64,000 nucleotides of DNA from Eurosta solidaginis. Lineage: Eukaryota > Arthropoda > Insecta > Diptera > Tephritidae. A model generated the notes under the pieces. The model worked only from the letters and a program-made list of their open reading frames with translations, ran no database searches and was not told where the DNA came from. Of this stretch, positions 10,800 through 20,015 are shown piece after piece (position 1 is the stretch's first letter; each line of letters begins with the position of its first letter). The position numbers and the translations under genes were made by a program. The DNA lies in NCBI RefSeq assembly GCF_040869045.1, contig NC_090319.1, positions 264,880,897-264,944,896 on the forward strand, in the 5' to 3' direction.

Positions 10800-11818
10800 C
10801 ACTCAGAGAAAAAATCGTTCTAAAACGAACGAAACAAGTTCAAAATTAAGAACATTCGTTGACAAAAGTCTGTTAAGTACGTTTTTTCTTAACTCGTGAC
10901 CGATGGGCTTGTTTTAAGAACCGTTTTTCCAAGCACACCGTTCGTATTTTATGACCACTTTGGTATTGATGTGTGAACCTTCAGTGCTCATTTCAAGCAA
11001 TACTTGGGCTTGATTTAAGAATTTTCGTTCTCACGCTTCGAGAACGATTTGTGGTCGATTTAAAATTTTTCGGTCTCAATTCAAGAACGGTTTGTTCTTG
11101 ATCTTTGTTGGAGGGGGTGGGGGATGGAGAGGGAAGGTGATTTTTCCAATTAGTACTCATTTATTTATTTTTATTAATAATAATTTTTTTGTAATTAATA
11201 AAAAATATTAATAACAAAAAAGCTATTATTAAAGACCAAAAGATGAAAAACGCATAATATGCATTTTTTTTATGTCTTTCTCTTATTGAGAAATTGTTCA
11301 TTTTATTGATGCAATCTGAATATATACTTAAAACATTTCATAACAAGTTTGAGAATTAGCTGTACATATATGAGTGGAACTGAACGAAAAATAAGAGTTA
11401 AAAAAATAGAATATAAAAAAATTGTTTTAAAAAACTTCAGAGTTTGGCGGTGATCGAACTCGAGACACACGATTACAACAGCAACATCGTAGCCGCTGAG
11501 CCACTACAACTGCTCGATAGATTGTGCCAAATGTTGTATTTAACATTTTAGTGCACACGAATTATACCGTTTCTTTTTTCTTGAACTTAATTTAAGAACA
11601 TTGTTCTTAATTTAAGAACATTGTTCTCATTACTAGAACATTTGTTCATATTTTAAAACCAGCCGTTCTGTTTTCAAGAAAATGGTTGTCAGTTCAAGAA
11701 CAAGGTTGTTGTTTTGAGAACAGGTCGTTCGTTTTTCAAGAACAAAAAAGTAAGAACATGAAAAGCTTGAAATGAGTCCGGTGGTGCTGGATTTTAGAAC
11801 GGCGTTTTTCTCTGAGTG
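10800..11818. mobile_element. TA-flanked inverted-repeat DNA element with internal tRNA-like module
   Basis: The element starts CACTCAGAGAAAAA and ends with the reverse complement form TTTTTCTCTGAGTG. A TA dinucleotide lies on each side (10798-10799 and 11819-11820). Near both ends are many short blocks of GTTCTTAATTTAAGAAC type, so each half can fold on itself. The 1019-bp body has no transposase. A TA duplication and short TIRs fit a non-autonomous Tc1/mariner-like element, but other superfamilies also use TA. On the minus strand a tRNA-like segment lies at 11444-11515. Confidence 0.8.
11444..11515 (-). other. tRNA-like module (Pol III A and B box) inside the TIR element
   Basis: On the minus strand a near-canonical A box, TGGCTCAGCGGCT, is followed about 40 bp later by a B-box-like GAGTTCGATCACC. 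The spacing is that of a tRNA gene. I could not form a convincing acceptor stem, so it is a tRNA-derived relic or Pol III promoter rather than a functional tRNA. Confidence 0.65.
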
Positions 11819-11820
11819 TA

Positions 11821-12313
11821 ATACGTTTTAGTTAGTATTATTAAGTTCCTTTGAACATACATATTAATATTGACAACTTATTAATTATTAATACATATTG
11901 AAAATTTAATATAAGTAACTTTTTATACGTTTTAGTTAGTTTTATTAATTTTTATAATTTTTTTTTTTTATTGAATAACTTTATGTTTTGAAAATATATA
12001 TCTTTACATTTACTTTGTTTTATAGTTCTTTCTTAATGAAAAAGTGAATTTTTTTAAGTAAATTTTGCATCGCAGAAACACCATACCTTCTTTTATAAAA
12101 AAGTTTTATATGGCTAGCTCGACCTCCGCGTTCTTAGTTATACGAATATAAGTAAATATAGTTAGGATTAGCTTGAAATCAAATAACCAAAGTCCTTTTT
12201 AATTTCAAACTTCACAGTCCACATTTTCTTTTAGCACACTGTGGGGAGTTGTAACTCAATTTCTACACACACTTATGCAATTGTTTTAGCCTTTGTGTGG
12301 CCGGCTCTGATTT
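11821..12313. other. AT-rich stretch without recognisable gene
   Basis: Nothing supported; long A/T runs dominate. Confidence 0.4.
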
Positions 12314-12321
12314 AAACCAAT

Positions 12322-12799
12322 GGTAATTCTTTACTTTAGGGTACAGCTTCTAAAATTTCACTAAAAAAGTTAATAGGGGTATCAAGAGACGCGTTTTCAT
12401 CCTGTGACCAAGAATCCGAAAGTAGAAATTAAGAACTTTATTAATGTGAAAATATATTTCCAAAAAACCGAAAAATGGCTCCGGAGCGTTCCGAAGCCGG
12501 GGATGGGATCCATAGTATTTTTGCCCAGAACACCTTTGTTCATTGGCGGCCTTCGGCCGCTCTTATAAAAAATTACCCTGGGTGGGTGCAACACCGGTTT
12601 GAGACCAAAACTACATCCGCACAAAATACTTTTACCCACAGTTTTTCTTGTGGGTAACAAAATGATGGAAATTAAAACAACCTCATGAACATTTTCCGCT
12701 TTCGTATTGGTGATCCCGGGTCCAAAGCGCGTCTTTTGACACCTCTCCCGATATTTTTGGAGGAGTTTTAGCAGTTGTACCCTAAAGTAAAGAATTGCC
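12322..12799. mobile_element. hAT-type MITE with 8-bp target duplication
   Basis: A 478-bp element with terminal inverted repeats. The left end reads GGTAATTCTTTACTTTAGGG and the right end, reversed, GGCAATTCTTTACTTTAGGG. Perfect 8-bp direct repeats AAACCAAT flank it at 12314-12321 and 12800-12807. An 8-bp duplication is characteristic of the hAT superfamily. There is no transposase. The interior holds a palindromic GGCGGCCTTCGGCCGC block near 12545. The open frame that spans most of it on the minus strand is a by-product of its GC-rich interior. Confidence 0.88.
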
Positions 12800-12807
12800 A
12801 AACCAAT

Positions 12808-13264
12808 CACCGTTTAGTGGAAGGTATAAGCATTACTAAAATCAAGTCCAATGACAAATATGTACCGCCAATACACAACTACAACAAAAAAGCTATTGCA
12901 TATGCGTAGATTAGCACATATTTATAAGCAATAACTGCTCGCGAATCACCGCCACTCAATGGAAGAAATAAATCTGTGCTACGACGCATCTAAATATGGT
13001 TTTGACTGCTACATTAAAAATATTCTTACTAAAAGCTTAAAAATGTATTCTGTATGCCAAATTAGGCCAGTGAATACATAGCACACCTAAATATGTCAAG
13101 TTAAAATTTTGTTGCATTGCCATTTGCAAATAAATTATCTTAAAATTTTAAGCTATCAAAGGTCAACAGAGATCAGTTTTGAGTTAAAAATGTACGGATG
13201 CTTGGGGTGTTAAATAAATATGGTAAAATGGAAGAAATATAGTTAATATGAACTGTGAACCTGA
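12808..13264. other. AT-rich stretch without recognisable gene
   Basis: No supported coding sequence or repeat. Confidence 0.4.
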
Positions 13265-13660
13265 GCAATATTCATTAGCATCGTTAATAATTGCCACCAA
13301 ACCGCCTTAGCAACTTTGGCTCTTCCGCAACAAATCACGCCAGCTATCACTGTTTCGAGTTAACTGACGCCAATTGGGCACCTAAAAAAAACATCGGCCT
13401 CCACTTGTCTCTATCAACTCAGTGGAGGTGTTGCCCTTCCTCTGCCTCTAAATATGGATGTTGATAGAAATACTACTAGACAATACATCTTCAAATTTGC
13501 GCAAAGCTTATACAGCTCACCATTATACCTCTGTCGAGATCTGCAGTCGATATAACGGACTGGAGCATACATCTTCCTGAAAGCCTTTCCCGTGAACACC
13601 AAAATGACCATCTGGTCTCCTTTCGGCACGGTTCTTGATTCCGGGGCCTATGAAAGGCAG
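13265..13660 (-). mobile_element. RTE-type LINE remnant, extreme 3' part
   Basis: On the minus strand the translation in shifting frames gives VFTGKAFRKMYAPVR, then an NGELYKL segment, then a GRGRATPPLS..DKWRP-like piece, then PNWRQLTRNSDSWRDLLRK. This is the end of the same kind of RTE reverse transcriptase seen at 1-600 and 62160-62960. Several frameshifts and internal losses show it is long dead. It is the most 3' piece of the family in the window. Confidence 0.7.
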
Positions 13661-13739
13661 ATGTTATCAATATCATCATCATAAGATAACAATTCTAATT
13701 TTATCTTGAAGAAACTGTATGTAAATAAAACGTGTAGAA

Positions 13740-14045
13740 TAGACTGGGTTGGTCCCCATACAAAAAAAAAAGTTGCTAATGTCCGCCCCTAAATTTGAAG
13801 ATTATGTTGAGAGGGTTTCGGAAAAATTTTTTAAAATTTTTTTTTGATCCTTCGAAATACAGTCAAAAAGGTTTTTTCGTTGTAACTTGGTTATTTGACG
13901 TCCGATTTTTAAAATTGATATGCCGTTATTTTGGCCTTGAGAAGATTCACATTTCTGTTTAATGTCCCTTTAAGCTATGAAGTCGTTTTCACATGATTAG
14001 GTCAGCTAACAAAATTAAACCCCCCCCCCCCCCCCCCCCCCCCCC
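13740..14045. repeat. AT-rich repeat remnant ending in a 26-nt poly-C tract
   Basis: The stretch at 13880-14000 (GTAACTTGG.TATTTGAC.TCCGATTTTTAAAATTG, then TTTAATGTCCCTTTAAGCT) resembles, in word order, a diverged piece at 61560-61670, so it is probably an old dispersed repeat. It is followed by 26 consecutive C residues at 14020-14045. The homopolymer length could be affected by sequencing error. Confidence 0.5.
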
Positions 14046-14426
14046 TAATATATGTTTTTTTTTCCTTACCAAACGAAAATACTTAAAAATGCAAGAAAAT
14101 GTTGCTTTGAAACCATATTACTAAAATAATAAACAAAGAAGTTATAGCACTTTCAATATTTATTGCAACTGTTATTTTACCTGATTCTTATTATACTTAG
14201 ACCTGAAACTCATAATATTTTTGGAGGAAAAATTGCAGGGTTTGCATTGAAAAGTTAATAAAGATATGCCAAATATCAGGAATAGGAGAAGTCAAAGTAA
14301 ATAAGTGAGTCAAACCTGCAGTTTCGTATTTATAATAATAACGCTATGCGACAAAATCAACTTTTTTTCTGGGTATTGGACAAACCCACTTTTTCGTAGA
14401 GATTGAGGCTTAAGTAAACATAGTAC

Positions 14427-14480
14427 TGTTACGAATATTAGCAAAACTAAATTCACATTAATAATTCAATCATTATGTAT
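14427..14480 (+). repeat. Extra partial LTR copy at the 5' edge
   Basis: The first 54 bp of the element repeat the LTR start (TGTTACGAATATTAGCAAAA), then skip about 40 bp and resume at the AATTCAATCATTATGTAT block. The complete LTR begins immediately after. The GTAC target duplication borders this partial copy, not the complete LTR, so it belonged to the original insertion. Confidence 0.8.
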
Positions 14481-15107
14481 TGTTACGAATATTAGCAAAA
14501 CTAAGGGGTGCTGCCAGCTCTAAGCCGATGCTAAGCAGTGACGTGAATGCATATCAATAATTCAATCATCATGTATCTACATAAACGAAACAATAACTGC
14601 GTCTACATATATGTACCATGTACGTATACGAGCAGCGGAGAGTCAATACACAAATACATGCATATATCTAAGATACTCCTATAAGTATGCAAAGAGAGAA
14701 GCTATAAAATCGTGAAATTGTAGTTACAGCTGAGAAGTTTGAGAGCTAATGGACAATGCTAGTAGATTCTAGAAGATGCAAAGGAGGAAACCAGAGAGTA
14801 TAAAAAGGCCGCAGATGTAGAGGCGCTGGAATTCAGTTTGGTTTGAGCTATCAAGCAGTTATTGATTAAGCAGGCTATCTAGCGAGCAAGAGCAGTATTA
14901 TTTTGAATAGTAGAGTTTCACTGAGCTATCAATCAGTTTGGTTATTAAGCCAGCTATTCGTTGCACATCATTTGAGTGTTATTGTGAAATACTTTAATAA
15001 AGGCCATTTTGCATTATTACAAATTGCAGTTATTTATTCAACAGTTTAGTGATTCGAACTTAGCAGAAGATCGCAAATAAGAGGATTTGCAAGTAAAAAT
15101 CGTTACA
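14481..15107 (+). repeat. 5' LTR
   Basis: 627-bp long terminal repeat, TG...CA ends. A TATAAAA lies at 14799-14805 and an AATAAA at 14996-15001, candidate promoter and polyadenylation signals. It is closely similar to the 3' LTR with scattered substitutions and small indels, for example CCAGCTC versus TATCTC near the start. Confidence 0.92.
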
Positions 15108-15109
15108 AT

Positions 15110-15126
15110 TGGTGTCAGAAGAGGAA
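15110..15126 (+). promoter_or_regulatory. Primer binding site
   Basis: TGGTGTCAGAAGAGGAA starts two bases after the 5' LTR. The TGG matches the CCA end of a priming tRNA. I do not assign the tRNA species. Confidence 0.65.
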
Positions 15127-15158
15127 TTGTTGAATAAATTCCAGAGGACAACAAGGAC

Positions 15159-15836
15159 ATGGCAAAGTTAAGTGAGTTGAAGATCCCGCAACTGAAGAAG
15201 GAGTTGGAGAACCGTGGATTGAATACAACCGGCATTAAACTCGAACTTCAGGCACGACTACGAGAGGCAATGGAATTAGAAGGAATTGATGTGGAAGAGT
15301 ATGTCTTTCATCTTGATGGGGAGGTGACAACAAAAATTGAAGGGAAAAACGAAACATCGCAGACAATTACCAGCACAGACTTGAACATGATATTGGCTGC
15401 AATAACTGCTCAAACATCGACAGTAACATCCAAGATGGAAGCGCAAAAGGCAAGTATAACAGAAATGTCATCACTAATATCCACCAATATGTCATCACAG
15501 ATGGAATCCCAAGAGACACGCATAACACCCAAGATGGAAAAACAACTAGAATCACAGGAGAAGCGTATAACAGCAAAGATTAAATCACAGGAGACACGTA
15601 TCTCAGAAATGTCGTCAGAAATAACATCTAAAATTGAAGCACAAGAGGCACGTATATCAGAAATGTTGACACAAATTTCAGCACAGGTATCATCGCAGAT
15701 CTCTACACAACTAGAATCGCGTATGGAAGAGAAACTAACGCAGTTTCAGGAAGGGTTCAGTGGTCGACAAGATAAAATGGAGGCCGAGATAGATGCTTTG
15801 CAAGATCGGATTCAGGAGTTACAATTGAACGTTTGA
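15159..15836 (+). CDS. Gag N-terminal region with SAP domain and coiled-coil repeats
   Basis: 225 residues starting at an ATG soon after the primer binding site. Residues about 3-38 (LSELKIPQLKKELENRGLNT and on through LELQARLREAM) form a SAP-type DNA-binding helix-loop-helix. Residues about 75-215 are a long helical, coiled-coil-like stretch built from repeats of the E(S/A)QE(T/A)RI(S/T)EM type. Structural Gag proteins package the element RNA. The SAP head suggests binding to chromatin or nucleic acid, which is inference. The frame stops at 15834-15836, just where the capsid region continues one frame over (TFDGSVPFQVFKLQFEKTAA). The stop is therefore probably a frameshift in a once longer Gag. 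Confidence 0.8.
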   Translation: MAKLSELKIPQLKKELENRGLNTTGIKLELQARLREAMELEGIDVEEYVFHLDGEVTTKIEGKNETSQTITSTDLNMILAAITAQTSTVTSKMEAQKASITEMSSLISTNMSSQMESQETRITPKMEKQLESQEKRITAKIKSQETRISEMSSEITSKIEAQEARISEMLTQISAQVSSQISTQLESRMEEKLTQFQEGFSGRQDKMEAEIDALQDRIQELQLNV

Positions 15837-16355
15837 TGGTTCTGTTCCATTCCAGGTCTTCAAGCTACAGTTTGAGAAGACCGCAGCAGTGAACAACTGG
15901 AATGCGGAAGATAAAGTTGCTGCACTGTTCGTGGCATTGAAGGGGCCAGCAGCGAAAATCCTACAGACGATTCCCGAAGGAGATCGGAACAATTATGAAG
16001 CATTGAGGCTGCTGTAGAACGATGTTATGGAAGCGAGCATAGAAAACAGATATACCAAATGGAGTTGCTGAACCGCTTCCAGAGGCCTGTTGACACATTG
16101 CAAGAGTTTGCGTCGGATATTTAAAGGCTAGCACATTTAGCGAATGCGGACGCACCAGTGGAGTACACTGAAGGGGTAAAGATTCAGAGCTTTATAAATG
16201 GCATACGGGACGCCGAAACAAAGCGAGCTACATACGCAAACCCAAAGCCAACATTCGCAGAAACGGTGTCACAAGCTCTGATTCAGGAAACAGCGTCGCT
16301 TCTGTGTAAGCCAGTTTTCAAAGCACGCCGTGTGGAAGTAGAAAAGAGTGGGTAG
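15830..16355 (+). pseudogene. Gag capsid region, broken by frameshifts and a stop
   Basis: Continuation of Gag. It reads FDGSVPFQVFKLQFEKTA, WNAEDKVAALFVALKGPAAK and ILQTIPEG in one frame to about 16010, then returns to the original frame with ERCYGSEHRKQIYQMELLNR and FQRPVDTLQEFASDI. An in-frame TAA falls at 16120-16122. After it come AHLANADAPVEY and SFINGIRDAETKRATYANPK. These are conserved capsid words of insect Ty3/gypsy Gag proteins. It ends at a TAG at 16353-16355, after which the frame shifts again. Confidence 0.78.
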
Positions 16356-16363
16356 ACACAATT

Positions 16364-16768
16364 TTGGAAGCACTGAAGGGATCTCAACAGAAGAATGCCG
16401 GAGTTATTAAATGTTTCAAGTGCAGCAACCCAAGTCACATTGCACGTCATTGCGATCTTGGTCCTAATAGTTCCAACAATGTGGATGGCCGTAAACGCAA
16501 AGCTGGAGGAGATAAGCAAGAGCGAGTAAGAGGTAGAGATCGAGAGCTAGATCCAGCTATTGAATGCCCTGTGATATCTGTGTTGCAAATTGGTAGAAAA
16601 TTGAGCAGTTTTACCGTCAGAGGGAATGTGGATGGCAAAGAACGTGTACTGACTGTAGATACGGGCGCATCTCATTCCTTGATCCGATCTGACTTGGTCA
16701 ACAGGAGAATAAAACCGTTACCTGGAGCAAGGTTGCTGGCGAGTATAACCAAGTTCAGGGAGAAGTGA
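16364..16768 (+). pseudogene. Nucleocapsid zinc knuckle and aspartic protease (partial)
   Basis: 134 residues. A CX2CX4HX4C zinc knuckle uses C17, C20, H25 and C30 (CFKCSNPSHIARHC) and would bind the element RNA. A basic linker follows, then an aspartic protease whose active site is D99 in VDTGASHSLIR. The protease normally cuts the Gag-Pol polyprotein. The frame ends at 16768, before the protease C-terminal ILG motif, which appears in the next open frame (16795-17553). A frameshift therefore splits the protease. The ATG here is only the first in this frame. Confidence 0.8.
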
Positions 16769-16794
16769 TATGTGAAGTCTTGATTTGAAAGGTC

Positions 16795-17553
16795 ATGGTT
16801 CTACACAAATTCGTTGTGGCGAAGATCATTGAAGAAGTCATATTGGGAGTAGACTTCTTGGTTGACCATGACGTCAAGATCGATATGCAGAGAAGGGTGA
16901 TGCGTTATGAGAACCAGGATATACCACTTAACTTCAAGTTGGAGAAAGGGTTCAGTAGTAATCGACTACTGGTGGAGAAGACTCGACAAAAACCACGGAA
17001 GTCAAAAGCAAAGGTTAATAGGTCGAGTGGGCCAAATAAAGCAAAACCAAAAGTACCTGCGAGAAAAACACTGGCATTGGCAAAACCTAAAAGACGCAGG
17101 AAAACGAAGCAACGAATTTCCGAGAAAGAATGCGAGGGTATTTTCAAGCCGGAGCGCACTACTGTTGTGAAATGTGGCAACGATACTGATTATGCGAAGC
17201 CAATCCGTCAAGCGCAAGCTCTACGAAGTAGTTCATTGGCCAAGCAACAGAGTGCGAGGGAACGATCCAGGATAATGAGTAGTAAGATGAAACACAGGTA
17301 CGACAAAGAAAATAATTTGGAAGGTTTCCGGGAGGGAGATTTGGTACTGCTATACAACCCTCACCGGCGGAAAGGTGTTCCATCCAAATATCGGTACAGT
17401 TGGGAAGGCCCGTACAGAGTTGTGAAGACGATCAGTGATGTCGTCTACCGCATACAAGCAATTGGAAAATTACGAAATAGAAGAGTGGTACATTTGGCGA
17501 TGCTAGCAGCGTTTAGATCGAGAGATTTGTCTGATCGGGACGATCAGACTTAG
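16795..17553 (+). CDS. Fusion of protease end with integrase C-terminus; RT and integrase core absent
   Basis: 252 residues. The start carries the protease C-terminal part with VILGVDFL. A strongly basic linker rich in K, R and P follows (residues about 60-120). The last part reads KMKHRYDKENN, REGDLVLLYNPHR and WEGPYRVVKTISDVVYRIQ, the C-terminal domain (GPY/F type) of a Ty3/gypsy integrase. In a complete element, reverse transcriptase, RNase H and the integrase zinc and catalytic domains lie between these two parts. Here the join is within one uninterrupted frame, so the deletion kept the reading frame. A conserved in-frame join could mean selection or simple chance. Confidence 0.8.
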   Translation: MVLHKFVVAKIIEEVILGVDFLVDHDVKIDMQRRVMRYENQDIPLNFKLEKGFSSNRLLVEKTRQKPRKSKAKVNRSSGPNKAKPKVPARKTLALAKPKRRRKTKQRISEKECEGIFKPERTTVVKCGNDTDYAKPIRQAQALRSSSLAKQQSARERSRIMSSKMKHRYDKENNLEGFREGDLVLLYNPHRRKGVPSKYRYSWEGPYRVVKTISDVVYRIQAIGKLRNRRVVHLAMLAAFRSRDLSDRDDQT

Positions 17554-17564
17554 GTGGAGGGCAG
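17552..17564 (+). promoter_or_regulatory. Polypurine tract
   Basis: AGGTGGAGGGCAG immediately before the 3' LTR, in the position of the plus-strand primer of LTR retrotransposons. Confidence 0.7.
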
Positions 17565-18184
17565 TGTTACGAATATTAGCAAAACTAAGGGGTGCTGCTA
17601 TCTCTAAGCCGATGCTAAGCAGTGACGCGAATTCACATCAATAATTCAATCATTATGTATCTACATAAACGAAACAATAATTGCGTCTACACACATGTAC
17701 CATGTACGTATACGAGCAGCGGAGAGTCAACCCACAAACACATGCATACATCTGAGATACTCCTGTAAGTATGCAATGAGAAAAGCTATAAAATTGTGCA
17801 ATTGTAGTTACAGCTGAGAAGTTTGAGAGCTAATGGCAACTAGTAGATTCTGGAAGCGCCTAGAAGATGCAACGTTGAAATCAGACAGTATATAAGGCAA
17901 CAAGTGTAGAGGCGCTGGAATTCAGTTTGATTTGAGTTTCGATTAAGACGATATCTAGCGAGCAACAGCAGTATTATTTTGAATAGTAGAGATTCATTTG
18001 AGCTATCAATCAGTTTGGTTATTAAGCCAGCTATTCGTTGCACATCATTTGAGTGTTATTGTGAGGTACTTTAATAAAGGCCATTTTGCCTTATTACAAA
18101 TTGGAGTTATTTATTCAACAGTTTAGTGATTCAAACTTAGCAGAGGATTGCAAATAAGAGGATTTGCAAGTAAATATCGTTACA
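17565..18184 (+). repeat. 3' LTR
   Basis: 620-bp LTR starting TGTTACGAATATTAGC and ending ATATCGTTACA, followed by the duplicated GTAC at 18185-18188. It has the same TATA and AATAAA positions as the 5' LTR. Confidence 0.92.
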
Positions 18185-18224
18185 GTACTATCTCCGTGGG
18201 AAAATCACCATGTAGGAAAATAAA

Positions 18225-18650
18225 CCTAGGGTAACCCTGGAATGTGTTTGTATGGCATGGATATCAAATGGAAGGTATTAAAGAGTATTTTAAAAGGGAG
18301 TGGGCCTTAGTTTTATAGGTGGACGCCTTTTCGAGATATCGCTATGAAGGTGGACCAGGGGTGACTTTAGAATGTGGTTGTACGTTATGGGTATCAAAAG
18401 AAAGGGTGGTAATGAGTATTTTAAAAGGGAGTGAGCCTTAGTTCTATAGGTGGACGCCTTTTCCAGATATCGCCATAAAGGTGAACCAGGGGGACTCTAT
18501 AATGTGTGTGTACGATATGGGTATCAAATTAAAGGTATTAATGAGGGTTTTAAAAGAGAGTTGCCCTTAGTTGTATATGCGTTTTCGAGATATAGACGAA
18601 AATGTGGACCATTGTGACCCAGAACAGCATCTGTCGGGTACCGCTAATTT
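18225..18650. repeat. Tandem units of about 130 bp in DINE-like copy A
   Basis: Successive units share GGTATCAAA, TTTTAAAAGGGAGTG, TAGGTGGACGCCTTTT, GATATCG and GGTGGACCAGGG. GATAT landmarks fall near 18335, 18466 and 18588. The same units occur at 44750-45015 and, inverted, at 26240-26640. Confidence 0.85.
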
Positions 18651-19522
18651 ATTTATATATGGGGTATTTCATCCCATTTCGACCAATTTTGAACCCGACC
18701 CCTTTAGAATTGGCTGAAAGTTTTTCTTCTTTTTCTAGCTTACGAAAGACGGTTTTCAGAATTTTTTCAAATTTTTTCATCCAACTCTAAAAAAGTTATG
18801 AATTTTAAAAAAAAACACCGTTTTTTGTTTTCAAAATGCTATAACTTTTTCAAAAACTAACCGTTTGGGATCTTTTTTTTTTAAATTTGTTTTTAAATGT
18901 ACTTTTCGGAAAAAATACAAAAAAATTTTTAAAGTTATTTTTTGTAATTTTTCAGTTTTTCGAGATTTTTCGAATTTCGCATTTTTTTTTTTTCTCATAA
19001 AAAACTTCAATCAATTCTGCAATCATCTCTTTTTTTATTTAATTGAAAAAAAAAACTTTATAAATTTTTTTGTATTTTTTTCGAAAAGACAATTAAAAAA
19101 AATTTTTTAAAAAACAAATGATCCCAAACGGTCAATTTTTGAAAAAGTTATAGTATTTTGAAAACAAAAACGGTGTCCAACTCAAAATAAGTTATGAATT
19201 TAAAAAAAAACCGTGTTTTTTTCAAAATGCTATAACTTTTTCAAAAATTGATTGTTTGGGATCTTTTTTTATTTTAAATTTGTTTTTAAATGTACTTTTC
19301 GGAAATAATACAAAAAAATTTTTAAAGTTTTTTTTTTCGTATGTTTGTTTAATGGTGTGTTCAGTTTATACTTATATTTAAGAATTCATGAGCTTAACAC
19401 CGGCTTATAATAATTGAATTTCAATTACTATGTTTTCTAAGAGAAACTGAAAAGAAAAAAAACATTTACTGGCATATTGCGATGGACCCATGTCGAAAAC
19501 CGCCAACGTAATTATCATCAGG

Positions 19523-19591
19523 TTTCACCTGGATTCGAACCGTGAATCACATGGTGAAACTGCAGTAGCCTTTAACCACTAGGCCATCCTG
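19523..19591 (-). other. tRNA-like module, minus strand
   Basis: On the minus strand an A box TGGCCTAGTGGTTAAAGGC (complement of 19568-19586) is followed by a perfect B box GGTTCGAATCC (complement of 19531-19541). This is the less mutated of the two opposed copies. The flanks share long homology with the + copy at 19942-20015. Confidence 0.8.
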
Positions 19592-19941
19592 CTGGTATTT
19601 GTTTTCATGATTAATTCAGTTTTTCTCATTTCTACACTAACAAAACAATTGAGACATTTTGTCTCTATATTGATTTGTGTGCCATGTAGATTTGTTTTAA
19701 TAAAGTTCTTCTTCGTTGCGAATGAGAAGCTTTGTAAACTCGGGCACAGTTGTACATATTTATGTATGTTTGTTTAATTGTGTGTTCAGTTTATACTTAT
19801 ATTTAAGAATTCATGAGCTTAACACCGGCTTTTACAAAAACAAAATCTACATGGCATAAAAATCAATATAGAGACAAAATGTCTCAATGGTGTGGTTAGT
19901 GTAGAAATGAGAAAAACTGAATTAAGCATGAAAACAAATAC

Positions 19942-20015
19942 CAGCAGGATGGCCTAGTTGTTAAAGACTACTGCAGTTTCACCATGTAATTCACGGTTCG
20001 AATCCCGGTGAAACC
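19942..20015 (+). other. tRNA-like module, plus strand
   Basis: A box TGGCCTAGTTGTTAAAG from 19950 and perfect B box GGTTCGAATCC at 19995-20005. The pattern and spacing are those of a tRNA gene or tRNA-derived SINE head. I could not build a full cloverleaf, so I do not call a functional tRNA. Confidence 0.8.

Larger units (their letters stand above)
14427..18184 (+). mobile_element. Non-autonomous Ty3/gypsy LTR retrotransposon (internally deleted pol)
   Basis: Full element with two LTRs (14481-15107 and 17565-18184), each starting TGTTACGAATATTAGC and ending CGTTACA. A perfect 4-bp duplication GTAC lies at 14423-14426 and 18185-18188. Inside are, in order, a primer binding site, a Gag with an N-terminal SAP domain, a capsid region, a zinc knuckle, an aspartic protease (DTGA), and then directly the C-terminal end of an integrase (GPYRVV). 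Reverse transcriptase, RNase H and the integrase catalytic core are missing. The frame also has several shifts and stops. It would need enzymes from an intact relative. LTR layout, DTGA protease and GPY/F-type integrase end fit Ty3/gypsy. Confidence 0.9.

Noticed and set aside
12397..12810. 137-residue minus-strand frame as a gene
   Set aside because: It coincides with the hAT MITE, including its terminal repeats.
18865..19110. F/K-rich frame (and mirror at 20126-20341)
   Set aside because: AT-rich arms of the palindromic element; the two frames are inverted copies of the same sequence.
19523..20015. Functional tRNA genes
   Set aside because: A and B boxes are present, but I could not form acceptor and anticodon stems. 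The units sit as inverted copies inside a mobile element.
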